From an uncultured Treponema sp. (GTDB lineage Bacteria; Spirochaetota; Spirochaetia; Treponematales; Treponemataceae): a DNA stretch of 43,573 nt. Positions 1 through 8,255 of this stretch are shown here, piece after piece. The translations under genes and the position numbers were made by a program. The DNA lies in the NCBI GenBank assembly GCA_934667505.1, contig CAKULY010000018.1, positions 1 through 43,573 of the forward strand, read 5' to 3'. The notes under the pieces were generated by a model. The model did not search any database and was not told where the DNA came from. It saw nothing but the letters and a program-made list of their open reading frames with translations. How positions within the stretch are numbered: position 1 is the stretch's first letter; every line of letters starts with the position of its first letter.

Positions 1-69
1 ATTCTTTGCTGTACCTCATTTTCATACCCTCTTTATTCTCGGGTATTTTTCGACTGTACTTTTATAGTA

Positions 70-157
70 TCCGTTCAATCTTAATTGTTTTTATCGCACA
101 AAGTCTTCACAAATTACAACTTCGCTTACGCTTTTGTTTATTTTTATAAAAACTCGA
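70..157 (-). repeat. partial copy of the TCGAGTTTTT dispersed repeat
   Basis: This is the outer half of the dispersed intergenic repeat seen intact at 24242-24439, in reverse orientation. It keeps the TCGCACAAA, TCTTCACAAATT and TTCGCTTACGCTTTTGTT blocks and ends in AAAAACTCGA at 148-157. The other half is absent; positions 1-69 show no recognisable gene or repeat. Confidence 0.75.
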
Positions 158-191
158 CTTTATACCCAACCTCGCTAAAATTCACTTCCAA

Positions 192-220
192 TTTACAAAA
201 ACTTCCATAAAAGGTATTAT
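192..220 (+). promoter_or_regulatory. proB promoter, leaderless type
   Basis: A -10-like TATTAT at 215-220 lies 6 nt before the proB ATG at 227, with TTTACA at 192-197 seventeen bases upstream as a -35. Transcription starting about 7 nt after the -10 would begin at the start codon. An AAAAGG at 208-213 lies too far from the ATG to be a normal ribosome-binding site. Confidence 0.5.
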
Positions 221-226
221 TTTTTT

Positions 227-1027
227 ATGAATCAGCAAATTTCAAATGCTATGCAAAATGCTCATAAAATCGTCATAAAAATTGGCAGCAACACACTTGC
301 AAAACCTGACGGCACACAAAACACTGAATTTATGGAAGATTTAGCCCGCCAATGCAATAATCTAATAAAAGAAGGCAAACAAATCATCATAGTTTCCTCA
401 GGGGCGCAAGTCAGCGGAGTTTCAACACTTAACGAATGGGCTAGAAAAAAAGACGTTCACTTTAGGCAAGCCCTTTGTGCTATAGGACAAGTTGAACTAA
501 TGTCTCAATGGAGAAAGGCTTTTTCCAACTACGGAATCCATATTGGTCAATTATTGCTTACAAAAGACGACTTTGAAAATTCCCATCGCTCTTTAAATAT
601 TCGAAACACGATTTTTACGCTCGTTGACGAAGGTGTTGTGCCTATTGTAAACGAAAATGACTCCGTCGCAATCGATGAATTTAGCATTGGCGATAATGAT
701 AACCTAAGTGCCCTTACCGCAATTCTTTGGAATGCAGATTTACTTATTCTTTTTAGCGATATTGATGGCATTTATACTGATAACCCAAAAACAAACAAAG
801 ACGCAAAACTTATTGAAACTGTAGAAAATATCTCTCAGCTGCGAAAATCTATAAAATTCGGCGAAACAAATTCTTTTGGAACTGGCGGAATAGAAACAAA
901 AATTCAGGCTGCAGAAAAAACAACAGTTTATGGAATTCCTTTGCTTTTAGCAAACGGAAGCACTAAAAATATTCTTGACAACTTAATAAAAGGAACTTCT
1001 GTAGGAACACTTTTTCTTGCAGAATAA
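227..1027 (+). CDS. proB: glutamate 5-kinase
   Basis: ProB phosphorylates glutamate to gamma-glutamyl phosphate, the first step of proline synthesis in the cytoplasm. The 266-residue protein is an amino-acid kinase fold: KIGSNTL near residue 19 and IIIVSSGAQVSG near residue 53 (phosphate and substrate loops), VPIVNENDSV near residue 137, and SFGTGGIETKIQAA near residue 217. It ends after the kinase domain and lacks the C-terminal PUA domain of the 367-residue E. coli enzyme; short forms are known in other bacteria. proC follows 12 nt later, so the two are very likely co-transcribed. No proA (the second step) is in the window. The start is the first ATG after a promoter-like sequence and gives the full N-terminal strand. 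Confidence 0.95.
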   Translation: MNQQISNAMQNAHKIVIKIGSNTLAKPDGTQNTEFMEDLARQCNNLIKEGKQIIIVSSGAQVSGVSTLNEWARKKDVHFRQALCAIGQVELMSQWRKAFSNYGIHIGQLLLTKDDFENSHRSLNIRNTIFTLVDEGVVPIVNENDSVAIDEFSIGDNDNLSALTAILWNADLLILFSDIDGIYTDNPKTNKDAKLIETVENISQLRKSIKFGETNSFGTGGIETKIQAAEKTTVYGIPLLLANGSTKNILDNLIKGTSVGTLFLAE

Positions 1028-1039
1028 AGGTGAAAATAT

Positions 1040-1834
1040 ATGAAAATTTCTTGCATTGGAACAGGTGCTATGGGCACAGCTATTATGAAAGCCGTATGTA
1101 AAAAATACGACTGTTCAAAAATCAAGGTTACCGACAAAAATTCCGAAATGGCAAAACAATTTGCAAAAGAAACAAAAAGCATTTTTGTTCCGTCAAACAT
1201 CGAAGCCATAAAAGATTCTGATTTTGTTTTTTTAGCAGTAAAACCTCAATTTCTAAAAGACGTTTTTGATGAAATAAACCCTTACATAACAAAAGAACAA
1301 ATTTTTATTTCAATGGCAGCAGGCATAAAAATTGAAAAACTAAAATCCTTGTCTTGCGAAAACGCTCGCTTTATTAGAATGATGCCAAACGTTTGCGCCC
1401 AAGTCGGACAAGCCATGATTGCCGTAACAAAAAACCAAGAAATAACAGAGGAAGAATTTACTACTGCACAAGAAATTTTAAAATCTGCAGGAAAAGTTGA
1501 AGCCGTTCCCGAAAACTTAATGGATTGCGTTACAGCTGTTAGCGGCTCAGGTCCGGCATTTGTATTTATGTTTATTGAAGCCCTTGCAGATGCCGCAGTC
1601 CGCTGCGGAATGCCTAGAAAACAAGCATATATTTATGCTGCGCAAACTGTAAAAGGTTCCGCCTCTATGGTCTTAGAAACAGAAAAACATCCAGCAGTTC
1701 TAAAAGATTCCGTTTGTTCTCCTTCTGGAACAACAATTGAAGGAGTCGCCACATTGGAAAAAAACAACTTTAGAAATGGAATCATAGAAGCTGTTACATC
1801 AGCCTTTAAAAAATCTGTAAATCTTGGAAAATAA
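1040..1834 (+). CDS. proC: pyrroline-5-carboxylate reductase
   Basis: ProC catalyses the last step of proline synthesis, reducing pyrroline-5-carboxylate with NAD(P)H. The 264-residue protein starts with a Rossmann dinucleotide loop (CIGTGAMGTAI, residues 5-15). It has the family core VSGSGPAF near residue 166 and ends with the dimer region containing SVCSPSGTTIEGVATLE. The length matches the family. An AAAGGTG ribosome-binding site precedes the ATG at normal spacing. It lies immediately downstream of proB as a proline pair. Confidence 0.96.
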   Translation: MKISCIGTGAMGTAIMKAVCKKYDCSKIKVTDKNSEMAKQFAKETKSIFVPSNIEAIKDSDFVFLAVKPQFLKDVFDEINPYITKEQIFISMAAGIKIEKLKSLSCENARFIRMMPNVCAQVGQAMIAVTKNQEITEEEFTTAQEILKSAGKVEAVPENLMDCVTAVSGSGPAFVFMFIEALADAAVRCGMPRKQAYIYAAQTVKGSASMVLETEKHPAVLKDSVCSPSGTTIEGVATLEKNNFRNGIIEAVTSAFKKSVNLGK

Positions 1835-1860
1835 AACAAACGAACAAGATGTGCATTTAA

Positions 1861-1889
1861 TTGAAAAAAAGTGATTATTGAAATATAAT
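1861..1889 (+). promoter_or_regulatory. pheT promoter
   Basis: TTGAAA at 1861-1866 and TATAAT at 1884-1889 are separated by exactly 17 bp. Unlike the leaderless promoters in this window, a short leader follows, with an AGAGGA ribosome-binding site just before the pheT ATG at 1914. Confidence 0.7.
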
Positions 1890-1913
1890 GAAAAAATAAA
1901 TTAGAGGACAAAA

Positions 1914-3668
1914 ATGCCAAAAATAGAAGTAAATGAAAACTTGTTCTTCAATCTTTTGGGAACAAAATACGATTACGATACGCTCGAAAAAAAATTGACT
2001 TATGCAAAAGCAGAACTTGATGAAAAGCCTGACATGAGTCAACCTGAAAACGAAAGGGTTATAAAAATAGAACTAAACGACACAAACCGCCCAGACTTGT
2101 GGTCTACAAACGGAGTTGCTCGCCAGCTAAAAATTCATCAAGGCGGCAAAACTGTTGATTATTTTAAGTTCCTTTCAAAAAAAGGAGACATAAAAGATTA
2201 TAAAAGCAGAATTGTAAATGTTGACCCTGAACTTAAAGACATTCGCCCTTACATGATTGCCTTTGTAATTTCAGGAAAACCGATTGATGACTGTATGCTT
2301 AAAGATATTATTCAAACGCAGGAAAAACTTGCTTGGAACTTTGGCAGAAAACGAAAATCTCTTTCAATGGGCGTTTACCGAATTGCAGATATCCAATTTC
2401 CTGTAGAATACAAAGCTGTAGATCCAGACAAAGTAAGTTTTGTTCCTCTTGGATTTGAGCAACCTATGACTTGTAGGCAAATTCTTTCTGAACATCCAAA
2501 AGGAAAAGATTTTGGCTGGATTCTAAATAATTTTAAGAAATTTCCAATTCTTCAAGATTCTAAAGGCGAAATTCTTTCAATGGCACCTATTACGAACAGC
2601 GCAACTTTAGGGGCTGTTCAAGTTGGCGATAAAGGTCTTATGGTAGAAATAACCGGCGACAACATGGAAAACATTATGCTAGCGGCAAATATTGTTGCTT
2701 GCGACTTTGCAGACTGCGGTTATTCAATAGAACCTATAATGGTTAAACATCCTTACGAAACCTGCTTTGGAAAAGATGTTGTTGCCCCATATTATTTCCA
2801 ACCTACAACAAAAGCAAAATTGAGCCATATAAATAAACTTCTTGGAACAAACTTTGATAACAAAACAGTTGTAGACGCTCTTACAAGAATGGGCAGTTCC
2901 GTTGTTTCTGAAAAACAAGATGACGATTATGAATACACTCTTAGTCCAGCCCCTTACAGAAATGACTTTTTGCACGAAGTTGACATTATAGAAGACGTAA
3001 TGATTGGAACCTGTCTTGAAACATATCAGCCAGAAACTCCAAAAGATTTTACAATTGGCCGCCTTCTTCCTATAACATATTTGAGCCGCAAAGCAAAAAA
3101 CCTTATGGTAGGTCTTGGCTATCAAGAAATGATTTTTAACTATGTTGGTTCTAAAAAAGATTTTATAGACAATATGCTTATTGACGCTTCAAAAGTAATA
3201 GAAATTGCAAATCCTATGAGCGAAAACTATCAATTTGTTCGTTCAGATATTCTTTCTTCTCTTTTACGTGCTGAAAGCAAATCTGCAAACGCAATTTATC
3301 CGCATAAAATATTTGAAATTGGTAAAGTTGCCTATTTGTGCGAAGAAGAAAACACAGGAACTCGCACTCGCCAATGCTTAGGATTTTTAACAGCTGGCGC
3401 TAATTCAAACTTTAATACAGCAGCTTCAGAAGTTTCTTCTTTGCTTTATTTCTTGGATTTGCCTTACGAAGTAAAAGAATCTGCTGATCCACGCTTTATT
3501 ATCGGAAGACAAGCAGCTATCTGCTACAAAGGCAAACAAATTGGCGTTTTTGGAGAAGTTCATCCTCAAGTTTTGGAAAATTGGAATATTACTGTTCCAG
3601 CTATTGGTGGAGAACTTGACCTAGAAGAAGTTCTTTTAGCAGAATCCAAAATAGAATCTAAAAAATAA
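1914..3668 (+). CDS. pheT: phenylalanyl-tRNA synthetase beta subunit, archaeal/spirochaete type
   Basis: PheT pairs with PheS to charge tRNA-Phe. At 584 residues it is of the short archaeal/eukaryotic class, beginning directly with the MPKIEVNENLFFNLLG strand, rather than the roughly 800-residue bacterial form with an N-terminal tRNA-binding domain. The N-terminal half contains the B3/B4-like editing region (NDTNRPDLWS near residue 54). A B5-like region lies around residues 295-370 (PYRNDFLHEVDIIEDVMIG), followed by the catalytic-core-like fold. Spirochaetes are known to carry this class. pheS is not in the window. It has its own promoter and an AGAGGA ribosome-binding site. queH follows after a single base. 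Confidence 0.93.
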   Translation: MPKIEVNENLFFNLLGTKYDYDTLEKKLTYAKAELDEKPDMSQPENERVIKIELNDTNRPDLWSTNGVARQLKIHQGGKTVDYFKFLSKKGDIKDYKSRIVNVDPELKDIRPYMIAFVISGKPIDDCMLKDIIQTQEKLAWNFGRKRKSLSMGVYRIADIQFPVEYKAVDPDKVSFVPLGFEQPMTCRQILSEHPKGKDFGWILNNFKKFPILQDSKGEILSMAPITNSATLGAVQVGDKGLMVEITGDNMENIMLAANIVACDFADCGYSIEPIMVKHPYETCFGKDVVAPYYFQPTTKAKLSHINKLLGTNFDNKTVVDALTRMGSSVVSEKQDDDYEYTLSPAPYRNDFLHEVDIIEDVMIGTCLETYQPETPKDFTIGRLLPITYLSRKAKNLMVGLGYQEMIFNYVGSKKDFIDNMLIDASKVIEIANPMSENYQFVRSDILSSLLRAESKSANAIYPHKIFEIGKVAYLCEEENTGTRTRQCLGFLTAGANSNFNTAASEVSSLLYFLDLPYEVKESADPRFIIGRQAAICYKGKQIGVFGEVHPQVLENWNITVPAIGGELDLEEVLLAESKIESKK

Positions 3669-3669
3669 G

Positions 3670-4308
3670 ATGGGTCAAAAACTCAATTATCAAAAAGAAC
3701 TAGAAGAGGTCATTCTGTCTGTAAAGGCAGAACGGCCTTCTTTACTTTTACATGCCTGCTGTGCTCCTTGTTCATCTTACGTAATAGAATATTTATCCTC
3801 TTTTTTTGGAATTACACTTTTTTATTACAATCCAAATATCTATCCACAAGAAGAATATTTTAGACGTCTTGCAGAACTTAAAAATTTTTTGCCAGATTTT
3901 CCGCCTGCTCTTCAAAACAAGGTCAAACTCGTTGAACAAAATTACGACCCTCAGGATTTTTACGACTCCATAAAAATAAAACAAGAACCGCATTTAGCGC
4001 TTGAAGCCGAAAAAGGTGAGCGTTGCCGAAGATGCTACGAATTTCGCATGAAAAAAGCCTACAACTACGCATGTGAAAACGACTTTGACTACTTTTGCAC
4101 AACCTTAAGCATAAGTCCGTTTAAGGATTCAAAAAAAATAAACATACTTGGAAAAGAAATCTGCGTAAAAAATACAAAGTGGCTTCCTTCAGACTTTAAA
4201 AAAAAGGGAGGATTCAAACGAAGTCTAGAACTTTCAAAAGAATACGACCTTTATCGCCAACAGTATTGCGGCTGCATATATTCAAAAAATAATAAAAACA
4301 ACGTATAA
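3670..4308 (+). CDS. queH: epoxyqueuosine reductase QueH
   Basis: QueH reduces epoxyqueuosine in tRNA to queuosine, replacing the unrelated QueG. The 212-residue protein has the family signatures: LLLHACCAPCSS near residue 25 with a Cys pair, ERCRRCYEFRM near residue 116 with a CxxC, TTLSISPFKDS near residue 142, and YRQQYCGCIYS near the C-terminus with another CxC. These Cys residues match those that bind iron and the 4Fe-4S cluster in the family (formerly DUF208). The start codon lies one base past the pheT stop without a clear ribosome-binding site, so expression probably depends on translational coupling. Confidence 0.93.
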   Translation: MGQKLNYQKELEEVILSVKAERPSLLLHACCAPCSSYVIEYLSSFFGITLFYYNPNIYPQEEYFRRLAELKNFLPDFPPALQNKVKLVEQNYDPQDFYDSIKIKQEPHLALEAEKGERCRRCYEFRMKKAYNYACENDFDYFCTTLSISPFKDSKKINILGKEICVKNTKWLPSDFKKKGGFKRSLELSKEYDLYRQQYCGCIYSKNNKNNV

Positions 4309-4309
4309 T
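4281..4309 (+). promoter_or_regulatory. argA promoter inside the end of queH, leaderless type
   Basis: TTCAAA at 4281-4286, a 17-bp spacer and TATAAT at 4304-4309 lie over the last codons of queH. The argA ATG begins 7 nt after the -10, which leaves no room for a ribosome-binding site. Confidence 0.6.
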
Positions 4310-4316
4310 AGTTTTT

Positions 4317-5654
4317 ATGCAAGAACAGATTTTAATTTCAAAGGCTCAAAATATTCGTTCTGTAATAAAATATATTCAACAGTTCAAAAATGCAATAATT
4401 GTAATATATATTGACGATGAAATAATATATTCTCCACTTTTTTCAAGCCATATTCGAGATATAAGCCTTATTCATCAAGCAGGAATAAAAGTTGCAATCG
4501 TCCCTGGTTGTAGAAAAAGAATTGACCAAATCCTTTCAAACTCAAAAATTCAATGGAAATACGAAAACGATATACGCATAACTTGCGAAGAAGCTATTCC
4601 TCTAATAAAAATGGCAGCATTTGACACATCAAACATTGTAATGACGTCTTTAGCCGCAAATCAAATAACGGCAACAATAGGAAACTGGGTTAGAGCGCGT
4701 GCAAAAGGGGTAATAGAAGGAATTGACTTTGGAACTGCTGGCGAAATAGACAAACTTCAAACGGATTCTATAAAAAACATTTTACAAAACGGATTTATTC
4801 CTATATTTCCTTGTATAGGTTGGAGCTCAACCGGAAAGCCTTATAATATATCTTCTATTACGCTTGCGCAGGAAGTTGCCATAGCTTTAAAAGCCGATAA
4901 GCTATTTTTTTTAATGAACGATGAAGAAATTTCCTCAAAGTACTTTAAAATACCTGCCGAAATAGGACTTTCTGAAGAGGAAAAAGTTCCTGCTATGAAT
5001 CTTGAAGAAGTAGAGCATTTTATTAATTCAAATTCTTTTAGCGAACATAAAAAGATTTTAAAACTTTTGCAGACTTCCGTAAATGCTTGTAAAAAAGGCG
5101 TTTCTAGAATCCATATAATAAACGGAAAGTTTGATGGCGCAATTCCTTGCGAAATTTTTAGTGAACTAGGTTCCGGCACTATGATTTATAGTTCAAACTA
5201 TGAAAATATCCGCTCAATGGTTCAACAAGACATACCTTCCGTTTTAAGTTTGATGAGACCTTTTGTAAAAGAAAAAATTCTTCTTTCTAGAACAGAAGAT
5301 GAGCTTTCAAACAATATAAATGATTATATCGTTTATGAAATTGACAACAACATAAGAGCCTGTGCAGCAATTCATTTCTATTCAATTGAAAAACAATCAG
5401 AAATATATGCGGTTGCGGTTGATGAATCTTTTAGTAAACTTGGAATAGGTCCAAAACTTATTCAGTTTCTTATAAACAAAGCTCAAAAAAACAACTTTTT
5501 TAATATTTTCCTGCTAACAACAAGAACTTCTGACTGGTTTGAAAAACTTGGTTTCAAACCAGATTCAGTAGATTCCATTCCGCAAGAAAGAAAAGCAATC
5601 TGGACTTCCAAAAGAAATTCGAAAGTCCTAAGATTAAAATTAAACGAAAACTAG
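4317..5654 (+). CDS. argA: amino-acid N-acetyltransferase (N-acetylglutamate synthase)
   Basis: ArgA makes N-acetylglutamate, the first step of arginine synthesis. The 445 residues show the classic two-domain form: an amino-acid-kinase-like domain (about residues 20-280, with VAIVPGCRKRIDQIL near 62) and a C-terminal GNAT acetyltransferase domain (about 300-440, with IYAVAVDESFSKLGIGPKLI as the acetyl-CoA loop). The kinase-like domain of this family serves arginine sensing rather than catalysis. No ribosome-binding site precedes the ATG; the -10 element is 7 nt upstream. The stop codon overlaps the stop of the convergent PPIase gene by 4 bp. Confidence 0.9.
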   Translation: MQEQILISKAQNIRSVIKYIQQFKNAIIVIYIDDEIIYSPLFSSHIRDISLIHQAGIKVAIVPGCRKRIDQILSNSKIQWKYENDIRITCEEAIPLIKMAAFDTSNIVMTSLAANQITATIGNWVRARAKGVIEGIDFGTAGEIDKLQTDSIKNILQNGFIPIFPCIGWSSTGKPYNISSITLAQEVAIALKADKLFFLMNDEEISSKYFKIPAEIGLSEEEKVPAMNLEEVEHFINSNSFSEHKKILKLLQTSVNACKKGVSRIHIINGKFDGAIPCEIFSELGSGTMIYSSNYENIRSMVQQDIPSVLSLMRPFVKEKILLSRTEDELSNNINDYIVYEIDNNIRACAAIHFYSIEKQSEIYAVAVDESFSKLGIGPKLIQFLINKAQKNNFFNIFLLTTRTSDWFEKLGFKPDSVDSIPQERKAIWTSKRNSKVLRLKLNEN

Positions 5655-6688
5655 TTTGCAGAATTTAATGTTATATCAAAAACTAAGTAACAATTTTCTG
5701 GAATTGCACCAGGAATTCCTCTTTCTCCGTAAGCCATATCTGGAGGAAGCACACAAGTTCTGCTTTCGCCAACTTTCATATCTTGAACCATAATGTCAAA
5801 ACCTGGAATCATTTGTCCTATAGCAGTTGTAAAATCAAGCGGACCTCTTCCTTTTGACTGGTCGAATACAGTATCATCAAGAAAATATCCTTTATAATCT
5901 GTAGAAACTTTTACTCCTTTTCCAGCTTTATTTCCTTTTCCTTCTTTTGTGATTTTAAAATAAATTCCGTCAACAGTTTGTTCAAAATTAGGGAACTTTT
6001 TTTCAATTAAATTAATTGTTTCCTTGAACTTTGCTTTTTTTGCAGCTACGGCCTTTTCTGTAGCTTCCTTTGAAAAATTATCCCAGTCAGCTTGAGTACA
6101 TTTAAAATTCTGCGCTTCTTCACCATTTCTGATTATTTCAACAGATTTAATTAAATCACCTTGTTCAACTGCGTTTACCACTTCTTGACTTTTTGAATCG
6201 ACTACATGACCAAATATAGTGTGTTTTCCATTAAGCCATTCAGTAGGAACGTGAGTTATAAAAAATTGACTTCCATTTGTATTTGCGCCAGCATTAGCCA
6301 TTGCAAGGTAACCTGGCTCATCGAACTTATAAGAAACTTCTTCATCTGCAAATTTATAGCCAGGACCACCAGTTCCGTTTCCACGAGGGTCTCCACCCTG
6401 AATCATAAAATCTTTTATAACGCGATGAAATTTTAATCCATCATAAAATTTCTTTCCAGAAGTTGCATCCAAAGTACCTTCTGCAAGTCCAACAAAATTG
6501 CAAACAGTTAAAGGAGCATCTTTATAATACAATTCAAGAACGATAGGACCTTTTGAAGTTTCCATTACAGCAAATAAACCATCTTTATTTTTTATAGATT
6601 CCATATTTTTTCCTTTTGAAGCGCAAGCTCCATTTATTATAAGAAAAACTCCTAAAAGAGTTGATGTTAATATTTTTTTTACACTCAT
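5651..6688 (-). CDS. secreted cyclophilin-FKBP fusion peptidyl-prolyl isomerase lipoprotein
   Basis: This 345-residue protein joins two unrelated prolyl isomerases. Residues about 38-205 are a cyclophilin (GLKFHRVIKDFMIQGGDP, FADE, LAMANAGANTNGSQFFIT, WLNGKHTIFGHV). Residues about 245-345 are an FKBP (DYKGYFLDDTVFDQSKGR, MIPGFDIMVQDMKVGE, AYGERGIPGAIP). The start is a lipoprotein signal (VFLIINGAC, Cys near residue 22), so it is probably membrane-anchored and folds exported proteins. Cyclophilin-linker-FKBP order is known from Treponema denticola. GGAG lies before the ATG. It is the last gene of the leftward block, and its stop overlaps that of argA. Confidence 0.92.
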   Translation of the reverse strand: MSVKKILTSTLLGVFLIINGACASKGKNMESIKNKDGLFAVMETSKGPIVLELYYKDAPLTVCNFVGLAEGTLDATSGKKFYDGLKFHRVIKDFMIQGGDPRGNGTGGPGYKFADEEVSYKFDEPGYLAMANAGANTNGSQFFITHVPTEWLNGKHTIFGHVVDSKSQEVVNAVEQGDLIKSVEIIRNGEEAQNFKCTQADWDNFSKEATEKAVAAKKAKFKETINLIEKKFPNFEQTVDGIYFKITKEGKGNKAGKGVKVSTDYKGYFLDDTVFDQSKGRGPLDFTTAIGQMIPGFDIMVQDMKVGESRTCVLPPDMAYGERGIPGAIPENCYLVFDITLNSAN

Positions 6689-6706
6689 TTTTTCTCCAAC
6701 TTATAT

Positions 6707-7513
6707 TTAGAATTGATTTAAAAACCAACTATAAATTGCATTCATTCTGCTCATCATAGAATCTTGTATCTGTTTTCTGACATTTACAATCGCGATATTT
6801 TTTGCATTACAATCCGTAGAAAGATATAACAAAAGACTGTCTCCGCAATCAATGGCTTCTATACAAATCTTCATGTTGTTTGGCATAATTGCTTTTACAC
6901 CTAAAGCTTGTAATGGCAAAGTATTTACAAAAGTTCCTAAAACAGCGGAATCTTTTTGGTAATAGTTCAAAACATATTTTGTATCTCCATAAGTATGATC
7001 ATGTTGATAACAATAAGAAACTTGACCATCTGCATTGCCTTGATTTATATCTGCAATTGGTTCATCAGAATCAGGACTTTCAATCATGTAAGCATCAGAA
7101 TAAAGCAAGTCTACTTTATTTCTTGAACCGTGAACGTATGTCATTCCCTTCATTTTACTTATGGAACGCATTACAACAGCAACATCGTCTACAGTTATAT
7201 TTTCTTTTGAACTATTCTTCAGTAATTCAGATTTTGGAATTAGATAAAGAAATTCTGCAACGAAAGGAATCATTTTTGGCTCTTTATAAATCGATTCACT
7301 TCTTAATTTTTCTTCATAATCATTTTTTGGTATAAGAGTTAAACTTTTATCCTCTTGTGCATGAATAACTTGTATAGTTCCCTTATTTTTAAGTTCATCG
7401 ATATATTCAGCACTTAAAAGATTCTCAATATTTGCGACTTGAGCCACCAATGAATAAGAAAAAGCAATAAAGACTAAAAAAGATATTATTAGTTTCTTTT
7501 GTATTTTTTTCAT
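6707..7513 (-). CDS. exported protein of unknown function (possibly DUF6675)
   Basis: The 268-residue product begins with a signal peptide (KKLIISFLVFIAFSYSLVAQ), so it is exported to the periplasm or outer membrane. I see no catalytic motif. It resembles what I remember of treponemal DUF6675 proteins, but I hold that loosely. I chose the ATG at 7513 over the upstream in-frame ATG at 7525 because GGGAG sits at proper spacing before it. It lies between jag and the PPIase lipoprotein on the same strand with short gaps, consistent with an envelope-related operon tail. Confidence 0.7.
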   Translation of the reverse strand: MKKIQKKLIISFLVFIAFSYSLVAQVANIENLLSAEYIDELKNKGTIQVIHAQEDKSLTLIPKNDYEEKLRSESIYKEPKMIPFVAEFLYLIPKSELLKNSSKENITVDDVAVVMRSISKMKGMTYVHGSRNKVDLLYSDAYMIESPDSDEPIADINQGNADGQVSYCYQHDHTYGDTKYVLNYYQKDSAVLGTFVNTLPLQALGVKAIMPNNMKICIEAIDCGDSLLLYLSTDCNAKNIAIVNVRKQIQDSMMSRMNAIYSWFLNQF

Positions 7514-7540
7514 TTCTGCTCCCATTCAATAAAAATTTTA

Positions 7541-8230
7541 TTATCTTCCAAAACCTTTGTAAATTATTCTTACCTGTTTGTAAAGACCTTCGCCTTCTGA
7601 TTTTGTTTCAATATCAGGAATATCGTTCAAAGTTGTATGAATAAGTCTTCTTTCAAAAGGATTCATAGGTTCAAGCAAAATTGATTTGTGGCTCTGCTGA
7701 ACTTTATCGGCTGTTGTATAAGCTAATCTAACTAAAGATTCTTCGCGGCGTATTCTGTAGTTTTCTGTATCAAGAATTACGCGAACATCTTCATGTCCAA
7801 GTCTTCCAGCATAGATATTTGCAAGAAGCTGAAGCGCATCAAGATTTTTTCCTTTTCTTCCAATAAGTATAGAAGAACTTGGCGATTCAAGTTTTATTCC
7901 AATTTTATTTTCTTCTCTAAAAACTATGCTTACTTTTACCTCATAGTTCATTTTTTCAATAACATTTTTAATAAAATCCAAAAGTTTTTCTTCAAATTCA
8001 TCTTGAGGAATAGGATTTATTTTATTTTTTGCAGAAACATCAAAAGAAGAATTAATCTTTTTTGTATCATCAATGGTATGCACGCAAATTTTTACATATC
8101 CATTTTTAAAAAGCGATTTTTTCTGAGTTTCAAGAATTTCTACATCGAATTGATCTCTTTCAAGACCAAGTTCTCTTGCTGCAATTTCAATCGCTTCTTT
8201 TTCTGTTTTACCTTCAAATTCGTAAGTCAT
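7541..8230 (-). CDS. jag: Jag/KhpB RNA-binding protein (KH and R3H domains)
   Basis: Jag (SpoIIIJ-associated, KhpB) is an RNA-binding protein encoded beside yidC in many bacteria. Residues 1-52 form the Jag N-terminal domain (YEFEGKTEKEAIEIAARELGL). A type II KH domain follows, with the GRKGKNLDALQLL loop near residue 128. The R3H domain is at the C-terminus (PFERRLIHTTLND near residue 194, with the R-x3-H core). At 229 residues it has the usual length. An AAGAGGT ribosome-binding site precedes the ATG. The gene lies 25 nt downstream of yidC. Confidence 0.93.
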   Translation of the reverse strand: MTYEFEGKTEKEAIEIAARELGLERDQFDVEILETQKKSLFKNGYVKICVHTIDDTKKINSSFDVSAKNKINPIPQDEFEEKLLDFIKNVIEKMNYEVKVSIVFREENKIGIKLESPSSSILIGRKGKNLDALQLLANIYAGRLGHEDVRVILDTENYRIRREESLVRLAYTTADKVQQSHKSILLEPMNPFERRLIHTTLNDIPDIETKSEGEGLYKQVRIIYKGFGR

Positions 8231-8255
8231 TTTATACCTCTTATTAATAAATAAT

